A stretch of 25,784 nucleotides of DNA. It comes from Myxococcota bacterium (GTDB lineage: Bacteria; Myxococcota_A; UBA9160; PR03). Both the position numbers and the translations under genes were made by a program. The notes below the pieces were generated by a model. The model saw only the letters and a list, made by a program, of their open reading frames with translations, was not told the origin of the DNA and did not search any database. Below, piece after piece: positions 17,862-25,195 of the stretch (positions are counted from its first letter, which is position 1; every line of letters starts with the position of its first letter). The stretch covers positions 1 through 25,784 of the forward strand of contig JASJBO010000017.1 in assembly GCA_030066475.1 (NCBI GenBank), written 5' to 3'.

Positions 17862-18311
17862 GTGCGGGCCGTCGCCCAGCGCGTGCGTCGCGCCCGCGTC
17901 TCGGTCGACGGCGAGACGGTCGGCGAGATGGGCGTCGGGCTGCTCGCCCTGGTCGGCGTGGGTCGCGAGGACGATGCGGCCGCCGCGCGGGAGCTGGCCC
18001 GCAAGCTGGTGCACCTGCGGGTCTTCCCGGACCCCGATGGGCGCATGAACGCCTCGCTGCTCGACGCCGGCGCGACGCTGGGCGTCGTCTCGCAGTTCAC
18101 GCTGTTCGGGGATGCGCGCAAGGGGCGGCGCCCGTCCTACGTCGCAGCCGCACCGCCCGAGCAGGCCGAGCCGCTCGTCGAGGCCCTCTGCGCCGAGGCC
18201 CGCTCCCTGGGCGCCGCCGTCGTGACCGGCCGCTTCCGCGCCATGATGGACGTCGAACTCCTCAACGACGGCCCCGTCACCATCCTCCTCGACACCACCG
18301 GCACCTTCTGA
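17862..18311 (+). CDS. dtd: D-aminoacyl-tRNA deacylase
   Basis: A 149-aa homodimeric editing enzyme that removes D-amino acids (and glycine from tRNA-Ala) from tRNA. Both active-site motifs are present: SQFTLFGDARKGRRPSY near residues 77-93, with the usual Thr80, and NDGPVTILLD at 135-144. The N-terminus VRAVAQRVRRARVSVDG matches the canonical MRAVVQRV start, which fixes the GTG at 17862; the frame is open upstream through dcd but carries no family sequence there. Length is standard. The stop is followed within ten bases by the REP-like element B, which can form a long hairpin and may end the transcript. Confidence 0.96.
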   Translation: MRAVAQRVRRARVSVDGETVGEMGVGLLALVGVGREDDAAAARELARKLVHLRVFPDPDGRMNASLLDAGATLGVVSQFTLFGDARKGRRPSYVAAAPPEQAEPLVEALCAEARSLGAAVVTGRFRAMMDVELLNDGPVTILLDTTGTF

Positions 18312-18319
18312 GCAGGGAC

Positions 18320-18389
18320 GGGGACGTTGGTTGAGAAAGTGAAGTAACTCCCCGCAGGGCGTTTCTTGACTTTCTTAACCAACGTCCCC
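18320..18389. repeat. REPIN-like palindromic element, copy B
   Basis: Two 33-bp half-elements lie head to head: 18320-18352 and the reverse complement at 18357-18389, separated by CGCA. The halves match each other at 29 of 33 positions. The outer 21 bases on each side (GGGGACGTTGGTT... and ...AACCAACGTCCCC) pair with only one G-T wobble, making a long hairpin. The left half matches the element at 14689 at 29 of 33 positions. It lies between dtd and the exported-protein gene. The paired layout is that of REPIN/BIME elements. Confidence 0.78.
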
Positions 18390-18486
18390 CTCCAGGCGGT
18401 GTGGCTTGCGGAGGCTGTGGGGGGGGGCACACTCCCGGGCGGGGGACAGGTGGGCTTCGGCCTGCCGCAACGCGAGAGGTGAATCC

Positions 18487-18864
18487 GTGAAGATCCGATC
18501 CGCATCGTTGCAGCGCCGGCTCCGCGGCGTGGCCGTGGCCGCCGTGGTGGCCCTCGCTCTGACCCAGGCCGCTCCCGCGCGAGCCAACACGGCTTCCGAG
18601 GCGGGGCTCGGCGCCGGCTCGGCGATCTTCAGCCTGGTCTACGGGCCCGTGAAGATCGTCTACGCGGTGGTGGGCTCGACCGTGGCCGGGCTGTCCTGGG
18701 TGCTCTCCGGGGGCGACGGAGACGTGGCCGGGCCGATCCTGAACGCGGCCGTGCGCGGCGACTACGTGATCACGCCGAGCCATCTGCGGGGCGAGCAGTC
18801 GCTCGAATTCGTCGGGCGGCCGCCGGAGGACCAGGCGCTGCGCCAGACGGCGGCAGACTGGTAG
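18487..18864 (+). CDS. Small exported protein of unknown function
   Basis: A 125-aa protein starting with GTG at 18487 behind GAGAGGTG. The signal peptide is clear: basic KIRSASLQRRLRG, hydrophobic VAVAAVVALALTQAA, and a likely AxA cleavage after ARA (about residue 33). The mature part begins NTASEAGLGAGSAIFSLVYG and continues with a Gly-rich hydrophobic stretch, VYAVVGSTVAGLSWVLSGG, that could be one membrane helix. A soluble end follows, DYVITPSHLRGEQSLEFVGR. I do not recognise a family. It lies upstream of the CcdA/TlpA pair in the same direction, 49 bp before ccdA, so it may share their transcript. Confidence 0.75.
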   Translation: MKIRSASLQRRLRGVAVAAVVALALTQAAPARANTASEAGLGAGSAIFSLVYGPVKIVYAVVGSTVAGLSWVLSGGDGDVAGPILNAAVRGDYVITPSHLRGEQSLEFVGRPPEDQALRQTAADW

Positions 18865-18913
18865 GCGGACCGGGGCTGGCAGCGGGCCGGCCGGGCCGGG
18901 CCTTGGAGCGGAG

Positions 18914-19693
18914 ATGGGCGATCCGGGAGCAGCCAGCACGCTGGTGACGGCCTTCGCGGCGGGCCTGCTGTCTGTGCTGTCGCCCTGCGTCCTGCCGCTG
19001 ATGCCCGCCTACCTGTCGCTGGTCTCCGGGGTCTCCGTCGAGGACATGAGGGAGCGCGCCGGCGAGGTCGCCCTGCGCCGCAAGGTCATGCTGGCTTCGC
19101 TCGGCTTCGTGCTGGGCTTCTCGGCCGTCTTCATCGTGCTGGGTGCCTCGGCGACCGCGCTCGGGCGGGTGCTGCGCACCTGGCGCATCGAGCTGGGCGG
19201 GTTCGAGATCGGCGTCACCCAGCTCGCCGGACTCGTGATCGTGGTGATGGGTCTCCACGTCGCCGGCCTGCTGCGCATTCCGCTGCTGTACCGGGAGAAG
19301 CGCTTCGAGATCGGCCAGCACCCGACCGGGCCACTGGGGACGGCCCTGGTGGGGGCCGCCTTCGCCTTCGGCTGGACGCCGTGCGTGGGACCGATCCTGG
19401 GCGGCATCCTGACCCTGGCCGGCGGCCACGACACCCTGCTCCAGGGGGTGGGCCTGCTGTCGGTCTACTCGCTCGGCCTGGCGATCCCGTTCCTGCTCGC
19501 CGCCTGGAGCCTCGAGCGCTTCCTGCGCACGCTGGGCCGGCTGCGCCAGCACTTCGGGAAGATCGAGCTGGCGACCGGCCTGCTGCTGGTCGGCGTCGGC
19601 CTGCTCGTCCTCACCGACCAGCTCACGCGGCTCAACTCGTACTTCGGCTTCCTGGAAGAGCTGGTGGTGAGCCTCGAGGAGGCGCTCCTGTGA
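18914..19693 (+). CDS. ccdA: Cytochrome c biogenesis protein CcdA
   Basis: A 259-aa inner-membrane protein with about six helices that carries electrons from cytoplasmic thioredoxin to periplasmic thiol proteins. The two redox cysteines sit in the characteristic settings: Cys25 in LLSVLSPCVLPLMPAYLS and Cys157 in GWTPCVGPILGGIL, within helices 1 and 4. The length matches short CcdA rather than DsbD. GGAGCGGAG directly precedes the ATG at 18914. The stop overlaps the next start as GTGA, tying it to the thioredoxin-like lipoprotein that is its likely partner. No cytochrome c heme-ligation genes are nearby, so a general periplasmic thiol-reduction role is equally possible. Confidence 0.93.
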   Translation: MGDPGAASTLVTAFAAGLLSVLSPCVLPLMPAYLSLVSGVSVEDMRERAGEVALRRKVMLASLGFVLGFSAVFIVLGASATALGRVLRTWRIELGGFEIGVTQLAGLVIVVMGLHVAGLLRIPLLYREKRFEIGQHPTGPLGTALVGAAFAFGWTPCVGPILGGILTLAGGHDTLLQGVGLLSVYSLGLAIPFLLAAWSLERFLRTLGRLRQHFGKIELATGLLLVGVGLLVLTDQLTRLNSYFGFLEELVVSLEEALL

Positions 19694-20214
19694 GGTGCGC
19701 GGGCGCGCGGCTCCTGGCGGCCCTCGTGCTGCTGGCGGCGATCGGCTGCGGTCCGGCGGCCGAGGTGGACGGTGGCGGGGAGCCGGCGCCGGGCTTCAGC
19801 CTGCCCGACCTCGAGGGCAACACGGTGTCGCTCTCCGATCTGGCCGGCCGCACCGTGGTGATCGACTTCTGGGCGACCTGGTGCCACCCCTGCATCCGCC
19901 AGATCCCGGTGCTCAACGCGTTCCACGCCGCGCACGCGGACGATGGGGTGACCGTGCTGGGGGTCTCGGTCGACGCGGAGGGGCTCGAGGTGGTCGAGCC
20001 CTTCGCGCGCGAGCACGAGATCGCCTACCCGGTGCTGCTCGGAGACGAGGCGCTGGCGCGGCGCTACGGCGCGCCCGGCTTCCCGGCTCTGGCCGTGGTG
20101 ACGCCTGCGGGCGAGCTCGACGCCATCCACGTGGGCGTGATCAGCCCCGAGGAGCTCGAGCAGGTGGTCGCGGTGGCCTCGGGCCGCGTGCCCGGGGCCG
20201 CGGCCGCGCGCTGA
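19690..20214 (+). CDS. TlpA/ResA-like thioredoxin lipoprotein
   Basis: A 174-aa periplasmic thiol-disulfide oxidoreductase anchored by lipid. A signal peptide with the lipobox LLAAIGC places the modified Cys at residue 20. The redox pair Cys65-Cys68 is in WATWCHPCIRQIP, a WCxPC motif, here WCHPC. The AhpC/TSA-redoxin fold continues with VTVLGVSVDAEG, YPVLLGD and a cis-Pro region, GAPGFPALAVVTPAG. The start is GTG at 19690, overlapping the ccdA stop by four bases. Redox partner CcdA is encoded directly upstream, so it probably receives electrons from it and reduces periplasmic targets such as apocytochrome c. Confidence 0.93.
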   Translation: MRCAGARLLAALVLLAAIGCGPAAEVDGGGEPAPGFSLPDLEGNTVSLSDLAGRTVVIDFWATWCHPCIRQIPVLNAFHAAHADDGVTVLGVSVDAEGLEVVEPFAREHEIAYPVLLGDEALARRYGAPGFPALAVVTPAGELDAIHVGVISPEELEQVVAVASGRVPGAAAAR

Positions 20215-20261
20215 GCCGGCGGCGGCTCAAGGTCCGTCTCCCGCCGGTCGAAACGGCGAGC

Positions 20262-20948
20262 GTGGGGAAGCAGCCGAAGCAGGGCCAGGGCGACGAGGCC
20301 GAGCTGCGCCGCGCGTTCGAGCGGCAGCTGGTCGCGGGCGAGGTGCTGTTCGAGACCGGCGATGCGAGCGACTCGTTCTTCGTCGTGCGCCGCGGCGAAG
20401 TGGTCGTGGCGCAGCCCGACGGGGGCGCGCGTCGCGCCAGCGACGTGGGGCGCCTGGTGGCGCGGCTGGGGCCGGGCGATCCGGTGGGCGAGGCCGACGC
20501 GCTGGCCGGGCGTCCGCGCACGGCGCGCGCCCTGGCGGCCAGCGACGCGGTCGTCGTGGAGGTGGACCGCGCGAGCTTCGAGGAGATGTTTCTCGCGTGT
20601 CCGCAGATCACGGTGTGCATCGTCGAACGGCTCGCCGCGCGTGTCGCCGATCTGGAGCGGCGCCTGGGCGTCCTGGGCATGGACGATCTGGTGCGCCCGC
20701 TGGTGCGCAGCCTGCTGCGCGAAGCCGAGCCGGCCAGCGAGGGGGCCCGCGCGCTCACCTCGCTGCGGGCGCTCGCGGCCGGCTCCGGCCTCACGCTGCG
20801 GGAGGCCCACAGCGGCCTCCAGGTGTTGTTCGACCGCAAGCTGATCCGCCTGGTCGACGACGCCCTGCTGTTGCCCGATCCCGAGGCCCTCTCGGGCTGC
20901 CTGAGCGGCGCCGAGGACGCGCGCCGCGCCGCCGCCGCTCGTCGTTGA
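20262..20948 (+). CDS. Cyclic nucleotide-binding domain protein (Crp/Fnr-like)
   Basis: A 228-aa protein with an N-terminal cNMP-binding beta-roll. The GEVLFETGDASDSFFVVRRG segment (about residues 26-45) is followed by a phosphate-binding cassette with GDPVGEADALAGRPRTA near 72-88, which keeps the Gly-Glu and Arg typical of ligand binders. A dimerisation-like helix (VERLAARVADLERRLG) leads to a C-terminal region, LRALAAGSGLTLREAHSGLQ...FDRKLIRLVDDALLL, which reads like a winged helix, though the helix-turn-helix is not of the classic Crp form. It may be a DNA-binding regulator or act by protein contact. The start is GTG at 20262 with a weak ribosome binding site. It sits between tlpA and lptD, 47 bp after tlpA. 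Confidence 0.8.
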   Translation: MGKQPKQGQGDEAELRRAFERQLVAGEVLFETGDASDSFFVVRRGEVVVAQPDGGARRASDVGRLVARLGPGDPVGEADALAGRPRTARALAASDAVVVEVDRASFEEMFLACPQITVCIVERLAARVADLERRLGVLGMDDLVRPLVRSLLREAEPASEGARALTSLRALAAGSGLTLREAHSGLQVLFDRKLIRLVDDALLLPDPEALSGCLSGAEDARRAAAARR

Positions 20949-20984
20949 CCGCCCCATCCCCCACCGGTAGCCTCGCTCGCGCCC

Positions 20985-23498
20985 ATGCCGGGCAGGGGGG
21001 AATCGGCCATTCGGCGCGCGATCCGGCGTCCGCACCGCGCGACGCGCCGCCGTGGCTGCGCCCCCGGCGCCGCGACGGCCCTGTCGCTGTGGCTGCTCGC
21101 CGCAGCGGCTCCCGCCGCCGCGCAGTCCTCGCCCGACGCCGCCGTCGAGGAGCCGCTGCGCATCCGCGGGGCGTTCCGGGTGACGGCGGACGAGATGGAG
21201 TTCGAGTCCGCGCGCGAGGTCTACATCGGGCGCGGCAACGTGGTGATCACGCAGCCCGACCGCGTCCTGACCGCCGATCGCGTGCTGTTCTCCAACCGCA
21301 CGCGCCTGGGCGTGGCCAGCGGCAACGTCGAGGTGGTGGACGAGGGCGACGTGATGCGCGCCGACTTCGTCCAGTTCCAGGTCGACACGAATCTCGGCGT
21401 GGCCTTCGACGGCACGCTGGAGTCGGGCGACAGCGCCTACCTCCTCACCGGCGGCGAGGTGCGCCGGACCGGCGAGAGGACCTACGAGATCGAGGACGGG
21501 AGCTTCACCAGCTGCCGCTGTCCCGATCCCGACGATCGCGACCCGTGGCGGCTCGAGGCCGACCATACCGACGTCGAGGTCGAGGGCTACGCGAAGGCGA
21601 AGAACGCCAGCCTCCACGTTCTGGACACCCCGGTGCTGTGGAGCCCGCGCGCGATCCTGCCGCTCAAGACCGAGCGCTCGACCGGCTTCCTGTTCCCGAC
21701 CTTCTCGCGCTCGAGCCGCAGCGGCTTCGAGGTGGGCCTGCCGTTCTTCTGGGCCGCGCGCGACAACGTGAACGTGCTGACGAAGATGGAATGGCTGGAG
21801 AAGCGCGGCTGGAAGCCCGCGACGGACATCGAGTACGTCTTCGGCGAGACCGGTCGCGGCGAGCTCTACGGCTCCTTCATCCGCGACCGGGACTTCGACC
21901 GCTACGACAACGACCGCTGGGCGGGGAGCGCGCGGCACTTCCACGACGCGCCCTGGGACGTCCACCTGCGCGTCGACGCGGCTGCCACCTCGGACAACGA
22001 GTATGCGTTCGACTTCAGCGACTTCTCGCGCTACCGGCGCGACCGCTACATCGTCTCGAACGGCTTCGCCTGGCGTCACTTCGGCGAGGGCGGGCGGGTG
22101 GCGGTGACGCCCGGCGTTCAGTTCCGCGACGACATCTCGAATCCGCAGGACAACGACCGCGACGACGTCATCTCGCAGCGCACGCCCGACATCCACGTCA
22201 ACGCGCTGCCCGGGGCCCTGCCGTTCACCGAAGAGGTGCCGGTCCTCGGCGGCCTGATGGCCAGCACCCTGTTCCGCTACGCGTACTTCGAGCCCCTCAA
22301 GGACCAGGAGGGCGAGATCTCCGCGTCCTTCAACGTCGGGAACCGCTTCTTCGACGTGGGCGCCGACGGGGTCGAGAACGCCCGCGAGCGCATCTCGAAC
22401 AAGCAACGCGTCGGCGATCTCGACACCGACCCGCACAAGGACAACCTCGACACCGAGGGCGACGGCCGCTACCAGGAGGGCGAGCCACTCGCCGATCGCG
22501 GGCATCGCATCCTGGTGAACCCGCGCCTGTCCTATCCCCTGCGCCTGTTCGACCGGATCGAGTTCTTTCCGGAGGCCGGCTACTCGGGCACCTACTACGA
22601 CACGAAGTACGGCAACCACGAGACCCGGAGCCTGTTCACGGGCCGGGCCGAGCTGCGCACGGAGTTCGCCGGCACGTCCGATCTGCCGTTCGGCATTGGC
22701 GAGACGACTCACCTGATGGAGCCGTTCTTCGGCTGGGTGGTGATCTCGCAGGCGGGCCAGAACGAGAATCCCCTGCTGGTGCCCGAGACGGCGGTGCCGC
22801 AGAAGCGCCTGCGGCTCCTCGACCTCGACAACCGCACGCTCGACCCCTCCGACCGGATCCCGAAGACGAGCTCGCTGGTCTTCGGACTCAAGAATCGCTT
22901 CCTGCGCGGCGCACTCGGATTGCTCGCCGGCGAGGTCGAGTTGATCAGCGAGTACGACATGCTCGACAACGAGTTCGGCCTGGTGCTGCTCCAGGGGCGC
23001 TTGAGCCCGCTGCCGGCGATCCAGGCTCGCTTCCACGCCGCCTACGACGTCGGCCGCAGTCAGTTCTCCGACGGACTGTTCAACTTCGGCTGGTCTCACG
23101 AGCAGGGGCACCTGTTCGGCGTGCGCTACCGCTTCATCCGCGACCTGCCCCGGGTGTTCGAGAAGTTCAGCTTCGGCCCCAGGCGCCTCAACGGCGTTCG
23201 CGAGGGCTTCGACCGGGTCAACCAGCTCTCGGCCGTGGTGCGCATGCAGCTGACGAAGAGCTGGGCGTTCACCTACAACGGGAGCTTCAGCTTCAAGGAG
23301 ACGCTGGCCCTGGTGAACGAGTGGGGCGTCGAGTACGTCTCGCAGTGCGACTGCTGGGCGGTGCGCCTCGCGGTCTCGGACGACCGCAACCGCGGCACCA
23401 ATGTCACCTTCTCGTACACCCTGCTCGGCCTGGGCAACGACGACACGCGACCGTTCGGCACCCCGCGCGGCTTCGGCGCGCTCGTTGACGTTCTCTGA
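20985..23498 (+). CDS. lptD: LPS-assembly protein LptD
   Basis: An 837-aa outer-membrane beta-barrel that inserts lipopolysaccharide into the outer leaflet. A long Arg-rich N-terminus precedes the signal helix ATALSLWLLAAAAPAAAQ. The OstA/LptA-like beta-jellyroll follows (FRVTADEMEFESAREVYIGRGNV, about residues 65-180). The barrel domain from about 200 onward has the LPLKTERSTGFLFPTF signature and the alternating aromatic strands of OMPs. Cysteines occur as CRC at about 176-178 and CDC at about 787-789, near E. coli Cys173 and Cys724/725, which form the needed disulfides. An acidic Asp/Gly-rich insertion lies near 479-500. The ATG at 20985 has a poor ribosome binding site, and the true start may be slightly downstream. 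LptE is not in the window. Confidence 0.93.
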   Translation: MPGRGESAIRRAIRRPHRATRRRGCAPGAATALSLWLLAAAAPAAAQSSPDAAVEEPLRIRGAFRVTADEMEFESAREVYIGRGNVVITQPDRVLTADRVLFSNRTRLGVASGNVEVVDEGDVMRADFVQFQVDTNLGVAFDGTLESGDSAYLLTGGEVRRTGERTYEIEDGSFTSCRCPDPDDRDPWRLEADHTDVEVEGYAKAKNASLHVLDTPVLWSPRAILPLKTERSTGFLFPTFSRSSRSGFEVGLPFFWAARDNVNVLTKMEWLEKRGWKPATDIEYVFGETGRGELYGSFIRDRDFDRYDNDRWAGSARHFHDAPWDVHLRVDAAATSDNEYAFDFSDFSRYRRDRYIVSNGFAWRHFGEGGRVAVTPGVQFRDDISNPQDNDRDDVISQRTPDIHVNALPGALPFTEEVPVLGGLMASTLFRYAYFEPLKDQEGEISASFNVGNRFFDVGADGVENARERISNKQRVGDLDTDPHKDNLDTEGDGRYQEGEPLADRGHRILVNPRLSYPLRLFDRIEFFPEAGYSGTYYDTKYGNHETRSLFTGRAELRTEFAGTSDLPFGIGETTHLMEPFFGWVVISQAGQNENPLLVPETAVPQKRLRLLDLDNRTLDPSDRIPKTSSLVFGLKNRFLRGALGLLAGEVELISEYDMLDNEFGLVLLQGRLSPLPAIQARFHAAYDVGRSQFSDGLFNFGWSHEQGHLFGVRYRFIRDLPRVFEKFSFGPRRLNGVREGFDRVNQLSAVVRMQLTKSWAFTYNGSFSFKETLALVNEWGVEYVSQCDCWAVRLAVSDDRNRGTNVTFSYTLLGLGNDDTRPFGTPRGFGALVDVL

Positions 23499-23555
23499 GT
23501 GCTTTGATAACAACACGAATTCGTTGAAGAAATCAGCCGCCCGCCGGGACCCGTC
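23499..23555 (+). promoter_or_regulatory. AT-rich promoter-like gap before trpG
   Basis: This 57-bp stretch between lptD and trpG is clearly richer in A and T than its surroundings, with TTTGATAACAACACGAATTC. TTGATA at 23506 lies 18 bases before AGAAAT, a poor sigma-70-like pair. No leader peptide with Trp codons or attenuator stem fits in the space. Confidence 0.35.
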
Positions 23556-24152
23556 GTGTCCGTTCCCGTGCTCGTGCTCGACAACTACGACTCCTTCACC
23601 TGGAACCTCGTCCAGCTGCTGGGCCAGCTCGGGGCCGAGGCGGCGGTGGTGCGGAACGACGCGGCGCCGCTGGCCGCGCTGCTGGCGCGCCGGCCGGCCG
23701 GCGTGGTCGTCTCGCCCGGGCCCGGCGCGCCGGAGAGCGCCGGGGTGAGCGTTGCGGCGGTCGCCGCGTTCGCCCGCGCCGGCGTCCCGGTGTGGGGGGT
23801 GTGTCTGGGGCACCAGGCGATCGCGGCCGCGTTCGGGGGGCGCGTGCGGCGCGCGCCGCGGCTGCGGCACGGGCGCACGGCGGCGATCGAGCACGGCGGG
23901 GCCGGTCTGCTCGTCGGGCTGCCGTCGCCGTTCGAGGCCACCGTCTACCACTCGCTGGTGGTGGACGAGGCGCGCTGGCCGGCCGCCCTCGAGGTCACCG
24001 CGCGCGGCCCGGACGGCGAGGTGATGGCCCTGCGCCATCGCACCCTGCCGGCCGAAGGCGTGCAGTTCCATCCCGAGTCGGTGCTGTCGGAGCACGGGGC
24101 GGCGATCGCGGCGCGCTTCCTGGCGCGCTGTCGCAGCCGGGCCGCGGCATGA
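23556..24152 (+). CDS. trpG: Anthranilate/aminodeoxychorismate synthase glutamine amidotransferase subunit
   Basis: A 198-aa class I glutamine amidotransferase that supplies ammonia to anthranilate synthase component I in tryptophan synthesis. Motifs are complete: LDNYDSFTWNLVQLL at the N-terminus, VVSPGPGAPESAG, the nucleophile Cys83 in GVCLGHQAIAAAFGG, YHSLVV, and the catalytic His172/Glu174 in VQFHPESVLSEHG. The GTG start at 23556 fits the family N-terminus, which begins within a few residues of VLVLDNYDSF. The stop overlaps the trpD start as ATGA. trpE is not adjacent: lptD lies upstream. It may therefore serve both TrpE and PabB (amphibolic) encoded elsewhere. Confidence 0.94.
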   Translation: MSVPVLVLDNYDSFTWNLVQLLGQLGAEAAVVRNDAAPLAALLARRPAGVVVSPGPGAPESAGVSVAAVAAFARAGVPVWGVCLGHQAIAAAFGGRVRRAPRLRHGRTAAIEHGGAGLLVGLPSPFEATVYHSLVVDEARWPAALEVTARGPDGEVMALRHRTLPAEGVQFHPESVLSEHGAAIAARFLARCRSRAAA

Positions 24153-25195
24153 GTCTGCGCGAGGCGCTCGAGACCGCCGTCCGCGGCGACGAGGTGCCGG
24201 CCGCGCTGCTCGAGGCGGCCTTCGGCGAGATCATGGACGGCGCCGCGGAGCCCGCCGCGATCGCGGGCCTGCTGGTGGCCCTGCGCGCGAAGGGCGAGAG
24301 CGTGGGCGAGATCGTGGCGGCCGCGCGCGCGTTGCGCGCCCGCGCCACCACCGTGCCGCTCACCGATCCCCGCGCGGTGGATACCTGCGGCACGGGCGGC
24401 GACGGGGCCGGGACCTTCAACGTCTCCACCGCCGCCGCCTTCGTCGTGGCGGGAGCGGGGGTGCCGGTTGCGAAGCACGGCAACCGGGCCGCCTCGAGCC
24501 GCACCGGGAGCTACGACGTGCTCGAGGCGCTCGGGGTGTGCGCCGACCTCCCGGTCGAGCGGGCCGCCGCCCTGGTGCAGGAGGTCGGGATCGGCTTCCT
24601 GTACGCCCGGCGCGCGCACCCCGCCATGCGCTACGTGGCGCCCGTACGCCAGGCGCTCGGCATCCGGACCATGATGAACTGCCTGGGCCCGCTGCTGAAC
24701 CCGACCGGCGTGCGGCGGCAGCTCGTCGGGGTCTACGACCGGGCGCTGGTGGAGCCGCTGGCCCGCGCGCTGGGCGAGCTGGGCGGCGAGGCGGCCCTGG
24801 TGGTCCACGGCCGCGACGGCCTGGACGAGCTGACCACCACGGCGCCGAGCGACGCCGCCCGGCTGGTGGAGGGCCGGATCGAGCCGCTCACCGTCGAGCC
24901 CCGCGACCTCGGCATCCCGCGCGCGGAGCCGGCCGACCTGGCCGGCGGCGACGCCGCCCGGAACGCCGAGATCGTGGCGGCGGTGCTGAAGGGCGAGACC
25001 GGGCCCTGCCGCGATATCGTCTCGCTCAACGCCGCCGCGGCGCTCTGGGTGGCCGGCGCGGTGTCGGATCTCGAGGCGGGGCTCGCGCGCGCGTGCGAGA
25101 GCCTCGACTCGGGCGCGGCGCTGGACCGGCTCGAGGCGCTGCGAGCCGCCAGCCGGGCCGCCGGCGAGTCGGAGAATCGGAGACCCGAGCGGTGA
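24149..25195 (+). CDS. trpD: Anthranilate phosphoribosyltransferase
   Basis: A 348-aa enzyme that joins anthranilate to PRPP, giving phosphoribosyl-anthranilate, the second step of tryptophan synthesis. The PRPP loop DTCGTGGDGAGTFNVSTAAAFV (about residues 77-98) is intact, followed by VPVAKHGNRAASSRTGSYDVLEALG. Downstream blocks FLYARRAHPAMRYVAPVRQ, RTMMNCLGPLLNP and HGRDGLDELT are those of TrpD. Length is normal and no PabA fusion is present. Its ATG overlaps the trpG stop by four bases, and its TGA overlaps the trpC GTG by four, giving tight translational coupling in the order trpG-trpD-trpC. Confidence 0.97.
   Translation: MSLREALETAVRGDEVPAALLEAAFGEIMDGAAEPAAIAGLLVALRAKGESVGEIVAAARALRARATTVPLTDPRAVDTCGTGGDGAGTFNVSTAAAFVVAGAGVPVAKHGNRAASSRTGSYDVLEALGVCADLPVERAAALVQEVGIGFLYARRAHPAMRYVAPVRQALGIRTMMNCLGPLLNPTGVRRQLVGVYDRALVEPLARALGELGGEAALVVHGRDGLDELTTTAPSDAARLVEGRIEPLTVEPRDLGIPRAEPADLAGGDAARNAEIVAAVLKGETGPCRDIVSLNAAAALWVAGAVSDLEAGLARACESLDSGAALDRLEALRAASRAAGESENRRPER

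Noticed and set aside
20064..24095. A 1343-codon open frame on the minus strand
   Set aside because: It lies antisense to the tlpA end, the cNMP-domain gene, lptD and trpG, all of which have clear family motifs. Its translation is Arg/Ala/Val/Gln-rich with no domain, as expected from codon-position bias in GC-rich genes.
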